In this document: piece after piece, positions 1 through 8,836 of the stretch | How the letters are laid out: the number at the start of each line of letters is the position of its first letter | Position numbering within the stretch: position 1 is the first letter of the stretch | Source: Tahibacter harae | GTDB taxonomy: Bacteria > Pseudomonadota > Gammaproteobacteria > Xanthomonadales > Rhodanobacteraceae | NCBI RefSeq assembly: GCF_024437735.1 | Contig: NZ_JANFQO010000002.1 | Location: forward strand, 62,001-126,000 | Reading direction: 5' to 3' | DNA: 64,000 nt | The notes under the pieces: model-generated | The model's input: the letters and a program-made list of their open reading frames with translations, nothing else | Told to the model about the DNA's origin: nothing | Databases searched by the model: none | Translations under genes and position numbers: made by a program

Positions 1-303
1 CAGCGAGGCGGCGTTGTATTCCAGGCCGGTGGCGGCGTTGTGCACCGAAAAGCTCATGGTCGTGGCCTGCGTGGCCACTCCGAGTTCGGCGAACAACGCA
101 CTCAACAGAGGGTAGTTTTCCGCATTGTGGACGATGAAGCCCGTATCGATACGGTAGACGCAGCCGCCCTGCTCCACGGTGTGCGTATCCGTATGGCCTC
201 CCAGGCGCTCGTCGGCCTCGAACAGCACCACCTCGTGCGTGCGCGACAGCAGATAAGCGCAAGCCAGCCCCGAGATGCCGGACCCGATGACTGCGATGCG
301 CAT
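1..303 (-). CDS. FAD-dependent amine-oxidase-like protein, 3' part cut by window edge
   Basis: This is the first 101 residues of a flavoprotein running off the left edge. The start MRIAVIGSGISGLACAYLL is a Rossmann beta-alpha-beta with a GxGxxG dinucleotide-binding loop, followed by a FEADERLGGHTDTH segment typical of NAD(P)-binding flavin amine oxidases. The ATG at 303 lies just past the TGA of the upstream desaturase (306-308), so it is the last visible gene of the sigma/anti-sigma/desaturase operon. Relatives of this family often precede DUF1365 and a cyclopropane-fatty-acid synthase, with a proposed role in membrane-lipid modification. That continuation lies outside the window and is inference. 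Substrate unknown. Confidence 0.85.
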   Translation of the reverse strand, partial: MRIAVIGSGISGLACAYLLSRTHEVVLFEADERLGGHTDTHTVEQGGCVYRIDTGFIVHNAENYPLLSALFAELGVATQATTMSFSVHNAATGLEYNAASL

Positions 304-305
304 GC

Positions 306-1244
306 TCACCTCCGCGCCTTGGCCAGCACCCAGGCCGGCACGGGCTTGAGGTCGTGCACGAGCCCGGCCAGGGCGAGCAGGCGCAGGCCATACCAGCTCA
401 GATCGACTTCCCACCAGCGGAAGCCTTGCCGTGCCGTGCCCGGAAAGAAGTGATGGTTGTTGTGCCAGCCCTCGCCGAACGTCAGCAGCGCCAGCCAGAC
501 GTTGTTGCGGCTGTCGTCGGCCGTGTCGAAGCGGCGCGAACCGAAGCGGTGGGCAAGCGAGTTGATGGTGACGGTGGCGTGGAACAGCACGACCGTGGAG
601 ATGGCGAACCCCCAGACCAGCAGTTGTGGCCCGCTGGTTTCAAGCCCCGGCGCCCAGCGCTGCAGCGCCCAGCCCAGGCCGTACAGCGCGGCTGCCAGTG
701 CGACGGGCACGGCGCTGTCGTAGCGGTCCAGCCAGCGCAGTTCCGGGAAAACGGCGAGGTCGCGCACGCGCGACAGGTCGGTGGCGAAGGCGCGCGGGGT
801 CAGGAACCAGCCGGCATGGCTCCAGAGAAACCCGTGGACACGCGGCGCATGCGGGTCGGCGGGCGTATCCGCATGACGATGGTGGTGGCGGTGATGCGCC
901 GCCCACCACAGCGGGCCGCGCTGCACGCAGGCTGCGCCGATCACGGCAAACACGAACTGCACGGCGCGCGAGGTGCGGAACGTGCGGTGGGAGAAATAGC
1001 GGTGGTAGAACGCTGTCAGCGCAAACATGCGCACCGCGTAGAGCACGACCGCGACCACCACTGCCGTCACCGAGACGCCGACCGCCAACACACCCAGGCA
1101 GGCCAGGTGCAGGCCGATGAAGGGCGCCGCCCGCAGCCAGTCGATGCGGTCCGCGTCCACCGCAACGGTGGACGCGGCGGCCGCGTCGAACCACGCGCGC
1201 AGCGACGCTGCCGCCGCCGTCCATCGCTTCGCCGTTGTGTGCAT
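306..1244 (-). CDS. Acyl-CoA/fatty-acid desaturase (SCD-type, delta-9 family)
   Basis: Membrane di-iron desaturase of 312 residues that introduces a double bond into a fatty acyl chain. All three histidine boxes are present: HRYFSH at 81-86, HHRHHH around 117-122 and HNNHH at 261-265. Hydrophobic stretches near 41-75 and 177-225 fit the usual membrane-spanning pairs. Length matches bacterial SCD-like enzymes. The ATG at 1244 has a weak GGAA upstream. The gene sits 65 bp after the anti-sigma gene and abuts the FAD oxidoreductase, so expression is probably set by the ECF sigma factor at the head of the operon. Acyl-CoA versus phospholipid-acyl substrate cannot be told from sequence. Confidence 0.93.
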   Translation of the reverse strand: MHTTAKRWTAAAASLRAWFDAAAASTVAVDADRIDWLRAAPFIGLHLACLGVLAVGVSVTAVVVAVVLYAVRMFALTAFYHRYFSHRTFRTSRAVQFVFAVIGAACVQRGPLWWAAHHRHHHRHADTPADPHAPRVHGFLWSHAGWFLTPRAFATDLSRVRDLAVFPELRWLDRYDSAVPVALAAALYGLGWALQRWAPGLETSGPQLLVWGFAISTVVLFHATVTINSLAHRFGSRRFDTADDSRNNVWLALLTFGEGWHNNHHFFPGTARQGFRWWEVDLSWYGLRLLALAGLVHDLKPVPAWVLAKARR

Positions 1245-1309
1245 ACGCCGTTCCGGTCAGGGAGATACCGGAACTACGCAGCTCAGTGCGGTTTGGATTC
1301 AGCGCCCGA

Positions 1310-2059
1310 TCAAATTGATTGAATGTTGCCGCTGGCCACGACGGGCCCGTTCGGCGCGCGATGCGGTATGCCGGCCTGCTCCTCCAGCGTCACGGCCAGC
1401 GTCGCGCCCGAGGCCACGATGGCACGCAGCGCGGGCGGTACCTCGATCGTGTGCGCCTTTTCGTTGGACAGGAAACCCAGTGACTGCGGCGCACCGCCGG
1501 CCGGGATGATCCACAGCTCGTGCACGCGGCCCGACGGATCGGCCGGCGTTGGCACCGGCACCATCAGCACCTTGCCCTGGGTCGCGTCGATGCGTGCGAT
1601 CCAGCCGGTGGCGCCGCCTTCGCGTGCGAGCACGGTGACCGGCTTCGCAGCCTGTTCCTCGGCCACCGGCGGTACCGGCGCGGGCGTGCGCGCAACCAGC
1701 ACGGCCACGGCGGCAAGGCCCGCTGCCGCGGCCAGACCGGCCATGCCGCGCCAGAACCTGGCGTTGTCCCAAAGCGTGCGCGGCACCGGCTGCGCGGCGT
1801 CCCAGCCCAGGCGCGAACGGATACGCGGCCAGACATGCGGCGACGGCTGTTCCGGCGGCGCCTGGACCAGCCACGGCGCGAAGCGTCGCTCCCAATCGTC
1901 GACCCGCTGCGCAAACGGCCGGTCCCGCGCAATGCGAACTTGCGCCTTGTGGCGTTCCTCGGTGTTCAGCAGGCCGGCCACGTATTCGGCCGCGCGCACA
2001 TCGTCGCTGGGCGGCAGGGCGCCGTTGTCGTCGGGGGATGGATCGCGGGGCGTATTCAT
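1310..2059 (-). CDS. Anti-sigma factor, RskA-like
   Basis: Predicted single-pass inner-membrane anti-sigma factor (249 aa). The N-terminal cytoplasmic part has the short helical AAEYVAGLLNTEER motif seen in RskA-type zinc-free anti-sigma domains. One transmembrane helix (FWRGMAGLAAAAGLAAVAVL) lies near residues 105-125. The C-terminal periplasmic domain contains the VHELWIIPAGGAPQSLGF block typical of the RskA C-terminal family. Its ATG at 2059 overlaps the sigma-factor TGA as ATGA, so the pair is translationally coupled and this start is preferred to an ATG four codons upstream. It should sequester the adjacent ECF factor. The inducing signal is unknown. Confidence 0.88.
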   Translation of the reverse strand: MNTPRDPSPDDNGALPPSDDVRAAEYVAGLLNTEERHKAQVRIARDRPFAQRVDDWERRFAPWLVQAPPEQPSPHVWPRIRSRLGWDAAQPVPRTLWDNARFWRGMAGLAAAAGLAAVAVLVARTPAPVPPVAEEQAAKPVTVLAREGGATGWIARIDATQGKVLMVPVPTPADPSGRVHELWIIPAGGAPQSLGFLSNEKAHTIEVPPALRAIVASGATLAVTLEEQAGIPHRAPNGPVVASGNIQSI

Positions 2060-2628
2060 GATTCCAGGCACGCACGCAATTGCAGCAGGCCACGCCGGAT
2101 CCAGCTCTTGATCGACCCCAGCGGCGAGCCGGTGCGCTGGGCCAGATCTTCATACGTAGCGCCCTCGAAGAAGGCCGTGCGGATCAGGGTGCGCCGCCGC
2201 GCGTCGAGCTGGCCCAGGCACCGGTCGAGTTGGGAGCGCTCGCTGTCCGCTTCGGCGCGTGCCCCGGGGGTGGCCTCGGGATCGGACTCCAGCTCGGCCA
2301 GTTCGATCGTCTGGCGCGACGCCAGGGCCGGCGTCGCCCGCAGGCGGTCGATAGCGCGATGGCGCGCAATAGCGGCGAGCCAGGTCATAGCCGACGATTT
2401 CTCCGGCGAGAACTGCGGCGCCTTGCGCCAGACGGCCACATAGACGTCTTGCAGCACATCCTCGGCCTCGGCGCGATCGGGCAGCACGCGCAGGCAGACC
2501 CCGAGCAGGCGTGCCGCTGTCGCCTGGTAAAGCTGCTCGAACGCCGCCCGGTCCCCGTCGGCAACGCGCCGCAGCCAGGCCTGCTCAGGCCCGTCGACGA
2601 CACCTTCCTCCTGCGCGATGGCCTGCAT
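2056..2628 (-). CDS. ECF RNA polymerase sigma factor (SigK/RpoE-like)
   Basis: Extracytoplasmic-function sigma factor of 190 aa. Region 2 is visible as AFEQLYQATAARLLGVCLRVL then AEDVLQDVYVAVWRKAP. Region 4 is visible as RTLIRTAFFEGATYEDLAQR and the helix-turn-helix GSPLGSIKSWIRRGLLQLR. The start MQAIAQEEG (ATG 2628) is chosen because the longer frame upstream has a compositionally odd, Arg/Pro-rich leader. It heads an operon with the RskA-like factor, a desaturase and a flavoprotein, implying a response remodelling membrane lipids, possibly to oxidative stress. I could not recognise a convincing ECF promoter in the 135 bp upstream. Confidence 0.93.
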   Translation of the reverse strand: MQAIAQEEGVVDGPEQAWLRRVADGDRAAFEQLYQATAARLLGVCLRVLPDRAEAEDVLQDVYVAVWRKAPQFSPEKSSAMTWLAAIARHRAIDRLRATPALASRQTIELAELESDPEATPGARAEADSERSQLDRCLGQLDARRRTLIRTAFFEGATYEDLAQRTGSPLGSIKSWIRRGLLQLRACLES

Positions 2629-2763
2629 CGGGTCGCATCCCTGAAAGTTGATTTTCCCGCAACGGAACACGCGGCCCCGCGGAGCCGGACGGCGCGGCGG
2701 GCCGGATCGTGCTGGGACGCACGTGGCGGATTCGTGAATAAAGGCGTGCAAAGTGGCATGGCC

Positions 2764-3582
2764 TCACGATTCCTGGCAACGCGCGGTCAAGGGTTCGGCC
2801 GTCGCTGCCGCGATTTCACCGTCGGTGGCCGTGCTTGGCGCAGCGGCCGGGAACACGACGCGGAGCGTCTGCCGCTTGCCGCGGTCGTCGCGAATGGTCA
2901 CGGCGCCCTGGAATTCACGCAGCCGCCGCGCCGTCTGGTCGTACGTCAGCGACAGCGCTGGCACGGCGAACGCATACCAGCGGTCGAGTTCAACCGTGAA
3001 TCTCACGCCGGGGAAGGCGGCTCCCGGCTCCACGCCCGGCACACGTCGGATAACCACGGGAACGGCGGCGAGATCGGCGGGAAGCAGGAAGGCCGTCCGG
3101 AGCGGATTGCCGGTGGCCAGTTCGTCCCAACGGCGACGTATGAAACTGTCGAAGCCCGCGTCGGCGACGGAATCGGGCGCCAGGCGTACCTGCGCGCGGC
3201 GCTCCCCGGCAGTGCTGCCGGGCTGCCAGTAGACTTCGCGCCCGTCGGGGCCGCTGACCAGTCCTTCACGATATCCGTCGCGCTGGTCCAGGAAATCGAA
3301 ATCGGGCGAAGCCTCGTTGGCCTGCTGCCAACGCAGACGCTTGCGCGCGAAGGGGCGGCCATCGGCACACCGGTACAGCACCAGCCGCAGACGGCTGTCG
3401 CCTTCGGCATAGCGCCAGTGGGTTTCCCGATAGGCGACACGTCCCGTCCGGTCGTAGGCCACGCCGTCGTCGCGGTCCGCTGCCGGGGAAGCGCCAGCGT
3501 CCAGAACGAGCGCACAGCCGAGCATGCTCGATGCGGCACGCCGGACGAGGAGCCGGTAAGACAAGGCAAGGGGAATTTTCAA
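2764..3582 (-). CDS. Secreted/periplasmic protein of unknown function
   Basis: A 272-residue protein with an N-terminal export signal: basic MKIPLALSYRLLVRR, then a hydrophobic stretch ending near ASPAAD around residue 35. The mature part is mixed alpha/beta and rich in charged residues (e.g. YRETHWRYAEGDSRLRLVLYRC), without catalytic motifs I recognise. It ends in the same direction 135 bp before the ECF sigma gene, so it could be read through into that operon or be separate. A lipobox reading of MLGC is possible but poor because position -3 is Met. Function unknown. Confidence 0.75.
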   Translation of the reverse strand: MKIPLALSYRLLVRRAASSMLGCALVLDAGASPAADRDDGVAYDRTGRVAYRETHWRYAEGDSRLRLVLYRCADGRPFARKRLRWQQANEASPDFDFLDQRDGYREGLVSGPDGREVYWQPGSTAGERRAQVRLAPDSVADAGFDSFIRRRWDELATGNPLRTAFLLPADLAAVPVVIRRVPGVEPGAAFPGVRFTVELDRWYAFAVPALSLTYDQTARRLREFQGAVTIRDDRGKRQTLRVVFPAAAPSTATDGEIAAATAEPLTARCQES

Positions 3583-3981
3583 GGGCCGCTACGCTCGCCG
3601 GGGTCAGTTGCACTACATACGGTAGCCAGGGGCTTCTGGATGCGCGGTTCTTGCGCAACACCGCGGATGCTTCCGTGGGCGGCCCTCGTCCCGGAGCTTC
3701 GCGGCATTGGCCGCAACGCGGGTTGTTTCAGGCGGCGTTTCCTTCTTCCGCTCCGCTCGGCTGGCTGCCGATCAAATCCTTGCGGCACACCTCGTGAACC
3801 CGACTCAAGTTGCTCGGCCGCGGTGCTCATTCACAGGGAGCCCGTGCTTGCTGTTCCGCTGCGCAGAAGCACGCCACGGCTAAAGCGCCTCTCGCCGCGC
3901 TTGACCGATCCCCTGTCCTGAACGAGCATCCCCCACGCCGCCAGCCGGCGCCGTCGTAGCTCGACGCAAGGGGAACCACCG
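3583..3981. other. Intergenic region between divergent genes
   Basis: About 400 bp separating two divergently read secreted-protein genes. It should carry promoters in both directions, but only a TTGACC hexamer at 3901-3906 stands out, with no good -10 partner at 16-18 bp. A purine-rich AGGGGAA at 3969-3975 is the ribosome binding site for the gene at 3982. A minus frame at 3579-3830 has no recognisable product and an unconvincing composition. Confidence 0.6.
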
Positions 3982-6900
3982 ATGATTCGTCTTACCAGGG
4001 CCGCTCTGGGCGCCCTGTCCTTTTGTTTCGCCTTCGCGCCGCTGGCGCTGTCCGCAGCCGAGATCGCCGGAACCCGCCTCGCGGGCGCGGCGGGCGTAAG
4101 CGCAACCTCGGCGCAGTTGATGACGCGTCCTGCTGATGCGCCGGTTCCGCCGCCTGCCCTGCTGCGTCAGGCTGGCGCCAGCGCGAACCGGGCGGCGGCC
4201 GTGGATACCAGCGCCGCCGCGCGGTGGCCAGCCTCGGCGAAAGCAGTGCCGGGCGGCGACGCACCGGCAGCCCATACGCTGGGGATTGCTTTCGACAGCA
4301 TTGATGTCGCCGCCGCCGGCCAGATACTGGCCAATCCTTCCGGCGCGGCGGGTCCCACCCAGGTGGTGGTCGCCACCAACGGGCGCCTGCGCAGCTACAG
4401 CCGCACCGGCGTGGCCGATGGCGTACTGGATGCTCCGCTCGACAGCTTCTTCGCTCCGGCGATGACGCCGGTGGGCGGCAGCGTGGTGGCGAATTTCGCC
4501 AACACGCCGAACGTGCGCTATGACCGCTTTACCGCGCGCTGGATCCTCGCCGCGCTGGACAGCCCCTGCACCGCCGGCGACTGTTCCACGCGGGCGGCGA
4601 ACCGGGTGCTGCTGGCGGTGAGCGACGCCGCCAGCAATGGCACCCTCTCCGCAGGAACGGTGTGGACCTTCTTCAGCTTCCAGGCGGATACGACGAATAC
4701 CGCCATCCACCTGTCGCTGGGCGTGGATGTCAACGCGCTGTACATCGGCACAAGCATGCTCAATGGGACGGGCAGCCTGGTCGGCACCAATGGCTACGTG
4801 GTGCAGAAAAGCTCGGCCCTCGGCGCCGGACCTATCCTGGTGACGGCCTTCCCCAATCTCGTGAACGGCGGCACCGGTGCGGGGCCGTTCGCACCGCGCG
4901 GCGTCGACAACGTCGACCCCGCCGCCGCCGAGGGCTATTTCATCGGCGTGGACAACGCTACTTTCAGCACCCTCATGCTGCGCCGCGTGAGCAATCCCGG
5001 CAGCGCCACGCCGACCCTCTCGGCCAACATCGCGCTGACGGTGCCGACCACCACCTTCCCTGCCCGCGTGCCGCACCTGGGCAACACCGGCGGCACCAAC
5101 GGCCAGCTCGACGGGATCGACGACCGCCTCGGTGCCGCCATCGTACGCAACGGCCGCCTGTGGACGGCGCACAACTTCCGCGTCAACACCACGGGTGTGG
5201 CCAGCACGGCAGCGGGCAACCGCGTGGCTGTGCGCTGGTATGAACTGCAGAACCTCACCACCACGCCTACCTTGGTGGAAGCGGGCACCATCTTCGACAA
5301 TGCCGCCACCAATCCGGCGCAGCACTTCATTCCTACGGCCACCGTGACCGGCCAGGGCCATGCCGTGATGGGATTCACCCGCGCCGGCACGCTGGTGGGC
5401 GCCACGCCGGCCTATGCCGGCCGCCTGGCCGGCGACACCCTGGGCACCACCGCGCCCATTGCGACCTTCGGCACCAGCACGGCCAATTACAACCCGCCCG
5501 CCGATCCGGGCGGTGCCACCGGCCGCCTCTGGGGCGAGACTTCGGCCACCGTCGTCGACCCCATCGACGACATGACCGTGTGGACCTTCCAGCAATACAA
5601 CCATGCCCTCAACAGCTGGGCCATCCGTGTGGGCCGGCTCGCCGCGCCGCCGCCGGCGACGCCCACCTGTTCGGGCTCGCCCGTCGCCTTCAACGGCCCC
5701 ACCGGCAATATCGTGATCAACGCCACCAGCAGCGGCGGCTCCGGCTTCTACGATCCCGGCGCCAACCTGCCGGCGCCGGCGCGGCCCTTCGCCCACCTCA
5801 CGGCGGCGATGAGCAATGCCACGGTCAACAGCGTCACCTTCAACTCGCCCACCCAGGTCACGCTCAACGTGACTGCAACGGCAGCCGGCCTGCAGAACGT
5901 GACGATCACCAATCCCGACGGCCAGAGCGTCACCGCCAACGGCTGCGTGACGGTGAACCTGCCGGCGGCGGACCTCGCCATCACCAAGACCGACGGCGTC
6001 ACCACAGCCACTCCGGGCGGCAGCGTCACCTACACCATTACAGCCTCGAATCCGGGTGCCGTCGCCGCCACCGGCGCAACAGTGGCCGATACCTTCCCCG
6101 CCATCGCCACCTGCACCTGGACCTGCGTCGGTGCCGGCGGCGGCACCTGCACTGCCAGCGGCAGCGGCAATATCAATGACACGGTGAACCTGCCGGCCGG
6201 CGCCAGCACCACCTATACCGCCACTTGCACAATCAGCGCCGCGGCAACGGGCACCTTGTCCAACACCGCCTCGGTGACGATCGCCGGGGATCCCGACAGC
6301 GCCAACAACAGCGCCACCGATACCGACACACTCACACCCAGCGCCAACCTCGGCATCACCAAGACCGACGGCGTGACGACCGCGACGCCGGGCGGCAGCG
6401 TGACCTACACCATCACCGCCTCGAACGCCGGCCCCAGCAACGCGCCCGGCAGCACTGTGGCCGATACCTTCCCCGCCAGCGAAACCTGCACCTGGACTTG
6501 CGTCGGTGCCGGCGGCGGCACCTGCACGGCGTCGGGCAGCGGCAACATCAGCAATACGGTGAATCTGCCGGCGGGCGGCAGTGTGACCTATACCGCCAGC
6601 TGTGCGATTTCGGCCGCGGCGACGGGCACTTTGTCGAACACCGCCACCGTGGCCGCGCCGGCAGGCGTGACCGATCCGACGCCCGGCAACAATTCGGCCA
6701 CGGACAGCGACACGCTGAACGCCAGCGCCGACCTGGCCATCACCAAGACCGACGGCGTGACCACGGCAACACCCGGCGGCAGTGTGACCTACACCATCAC
6801 CGCCTCGAACGCCGGGCCAAGCAATGCGACCGGAGCAACGGTCGCCGACACCTTCCCGGCCAGCGAAACCTGCACCTGGACCTGCGTCGGTGCCGGCGGC

Positions 6901-8796
6901 GGCACGTGCACCGCATCGGGCAGCGGCACTATCAGCGACAGCACGAATCTGCCCAGCGGCGGCAGCGTGACGTATACCGCGAGCTGCACTATCTCGGCTT
7001 CGGCGACGGGCACGTTGTCGAATACCGCCACCGTGGCTGCACCGGCCGGCGTCACCGACCCCGTGCCGGGCAATAACGCGGCGACGGACAGCGACACCTT
7101 GAACGCAAGCGCCGACCTGGCGATCACCAAGACCGACGGCGTCACGACAGCAACGCCGGGCGGCAGCGTGACCTATACGATCACCGCCTCGAACGCCGGA
7201 CCGAGCAATGCGACCGGAGCAACGGTCGCCGACACCTTCCCGGCTTCGCTGACCTGCACCTGGACCTGCGTCGGCGCCGGCGGCGGCACGTGCACCGCAT
7301 CGGGCAGCGGCAATATCGCCGACACAGTGAACCTGCCCGCGGGCGGCAGCACCACGCATACCGCGAGCTGCACGATTTCCGCCTCGGCCAGCGGTTCGCT
7401 GAGCAATACCGCCACGGTCGCGGCACCGGCCGGCGTGACCGATCCGACGCCGGGCAACAACGCGGCCACGGATACCGATGCGCTGGGCGCCAGTGCAGAC
7501 CTGTCGATCAGCAAGACCGATGGCGTGACTTCGGCCACGCCCGGCGGCAGCGTCACCTACACGATCACCACGAGCAACGCCGGTCCGAGCAACGCCACCG
7601 GAGCAACGGTTGCCGACACCTTCCCGGCTTCGCTGACCTGCACCTGGACCTGCGCCGGCACCGGCGGCGGCACCTGTACGGCCAGCGGCAGCGGTAACAT
7701 CAGCGATACGGTGGATCTGCCGAGCGCCGCTTCCGTCACCTACACGGCGATCTGCGCTATCTCCGCCTCCGCCACCGGCACGTTGACCAATACCGCCACC
7801 GTGACCGCGCCGGGCAGCGTCACCGACACCAACCCGGCGAACAACGCCGCCACCGACAGCGACAGCCTCGGCGCCACGGCGGACCTGGCTATCAGCAAGA
7901 CCGATGGCCTCGCCACGGTCGCCGCAGGCGGCAGCACGACCTACACCATCGTCGCCAGCAATGCCGGCCCGAGCAACGCCGCGGGCGCCACCGTGACCGA
8001 CACCTTCCCGGCCGGCACAACCTGCACCTGGACCTGCGCCGGTGCCGGCGGCGGCACCTGTACGGCCAGTGGCAGCGGCACTATCAGCGACACGGTGGAT
8101 CTGCCGAGCGGCGGCAGCGTCGCGTACACCGCGGCGTGTGCGATCTCGGCCGCCGCCAGCGGCACGCTGACCAATACCGCCACGGTGACGGCCCCTGCGG
8201 GCACCACCGACCCGACTCCGGGCAACAACAGCGCCACCGATACGGACAGCGTCACCGTCACGCCGCCAGGCGGGGCCATGCTGAGCGGCACCAAGACGGT
8301 GAGCGGCAGTTTCGTGGCGGGCACGCACGTGATCTATACCATCGTGCTGAGCAACAGCGGCGCGGGCGCGCAGGGCGACAACACGGGCGATGAGTTCGTC
8401 GACACGCTGCCGGCCGGTCTCACTCTCGTCTCCGCCAATGCCACTGCGGGCACCGTCTCCAGCGCGGGCAACACGGTGCGCTGGAATGGCGCGATCCCGG
8501 CGGCGGGCAGCGTGACCATCACCATCGCCGCATCGATCAACGCGAATGCAAGCGGCCAGATCATCAACCAGGGCACGCTCAACTACGACAGCGACGGCAA
8601 CGGCGGCAACGATGCCGCCGCCGTCACAGACGATCCTTTCCGTCCGGGCAGCGCCGACGGCACGGGTTTCGTTGTCGTACCCGTAGCCAGTCCGCCGCTG
8701 CCAGTCCCTGCGCTCGATCCTCTGGCGCTGCTGCTGATGCTGCTCGGCCTCGTCGGCCTGGCCTGGCGCCGCTACGCGGCACGGTGTTCCATCTAA
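3982..8796 (+). CDS. Secreted DUF11-repeat protein with IPTL-CTERM-like anchor
   Basis: A 1604-residue exported surface protein. Residues 1-25 form a signal peptide (LSFCFAFAPLALSAAE). Residues about 90-550 are a beta-rich N-terminal domain of a kind common in Lysobacterales exoproteins. From nt 5968 come six closely similar DUF11 domains, each opening with a variant of ADLAITKTDGVTTATPGGS, then a divergent seventh (GTKTVSGSFVAGTHVIYTIV). DUF11 domains are Ig-like and usually cell-surface. The C-terminus, VPALDPLALLLMLLGLVGLAWRR, has the Pro motif, hydrophobic helix and basic tail of an IPTL-CTERM sorting signal with a diverged Pro-Thr-Leu (here Pro-Ala-Leu). AGGGGAA precedes the ATG. Probably an adhesin or surface-layer component; ligand unknown. 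Confidence 0.9.
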   Translation: MIRLTRAALGALSFCFAFAPLALSAAEIAGTRLAGAAGVSATSAQLMTRPADAPVPPPALLRQAGASANRAAAVDTSAAARWPASAKAVPGGDAPAAHTLGIAFDSIDVAAAGQILANPSGAAGPTQVVVATNGRLRSYSRTGVADGVLDAPLDSFFAPAMTPVGGSVVANFANTPNVRYDRFTARWILAALDSPCTAGDCSTRAANRVLLAVSDAASNGTLSAGTVWTFFSFQADTTNTAIHLSLGVDVNALYIGTSMLNGTGSLVGTNGYVVQKSSALGAGPILVTAFPNLVNGGTGAGPFAPRGVDNVDPAAAEGYFIGVDNATFSTLMLRRVSNPGSATPTLSANIALTVPTTTFPARVPHLGNTGGTNGQLDGIDDRLGAAIVRNGRLWTAHNFRVNTTGVASTAAGNRVAVRWYELQNLTTTPTLVEAGTIFDNAATNPAQHFIPTATVTGQGHAVMGFTRAGTLVGATPAYAGRLAGDTLGTTAPIATFGTSTANYNPPADPGGATGRLWGETSATVVDPIDDMTVWTFQQYNHALNSWAIRVGRLAAPPPATPTCSGSPVAFNGPTGNIVINATSSGGSGFYDPGANLPAPARPFAHLTAAMSNATVNSVTFNSPTQVTLNVTATAAGLQNVTITNPDGQSVTANGCVTVNLPAADLAITKTDGVTTATPGGSVTYTITASNPGAVAATGATVADTFPAIATCTWTCVGAGGGTCTASGSGNINDTVNLPAGASTTYTATCTISAAATGTLSNTASVTIAGDPDSANNSATDTDTLTPSANLGITKTDGVTTATPGGSVTYTITASNAGPSNAPGSTVADTFPASETCTWTCVGAGGGTCTASGSGNISNTVNLPAGGSVTYTASCAISAAATGTLSNTATVAAPAGVTDPTPGNNSATDSDTLNASADLAITKTDGVTTATPGGSVTYTITASNAGPSNATGATVADTFPASETCTWTCVGAGGGTCTASGSGTISDSTNLPSGGSVTYTASCTISASATGTLSNTATVAAPAGVTDPVPGNNAATDSDTLNASADLAITKTDGVTTATPGGSVTYTITASNAGPSNATGATVADTFPASLTCTWTCVGAGGGTCTASGSGNIADTVNLPAGGSTTHTASCTISASASGSLSNTATVAAPAGVTDPTPGNNAATDTDALGASADLSISKTDGVTSATPGGSVTYTITTSNAGPSNATGATVADTFPASLTCTWTCAGTGGGTCTASGSGNISDTVDLPSAASVTYTAICAISASATGTLTNTATVTAPGSVTDTNPANNAATDSDSLGATADLAISKTDGLATVAAGGSTTYTIVASNAGPSNAAGATVTDTFPAGTTCTWTCAGAGGGTCTASGSGTISDTVDLPSGGSVAYTAACAISAAASGTLTNTATVTAPAGTTDPTPGNNSATDTDSVTVTPPGGAMLSGTKTVSGSFVAGTHVIYTIVLSNSGAGAQGDNTGDEFVDTLPAGLTLVSANATAGTVSSAGNTVRWNGAIPAAGSVTITIAASINANASGQIINQGTLNYDSDGNGGNDAAAVTDDPFRPGSADGTGFVVVPVASPPLPVPALDPLALLLMLLGLVGLAWRRYAARCSI
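5968..8262 (+). repeat. Six tandem DUF11-coding repeats, about 384 bp each
   Basis: Repeat units begin at 5968, 6343, 6727, 7111, 7495 and 7879. Spacing is exactly 384 bp (128 codons) from the second unit on; the first is 375 bp. Conserved blocks such as the codons for CTWTCVGAGGGTCTASGSG recur nearly unchanged at DNA level, which marks recent duplication or gene conversion and makes copy-number change likely. Confidence 0.95.
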
Positions 8797-8836
8797 AGCC
8801 ACGCGATCGGCCCGCAGGGGGCATTCGGGGTTATCC

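Noticed and set aside
5968-8262. CRISPR-like periodicity
   Set aside because: The period is 384 bp, fully within a coding frame, and units are protein domains.
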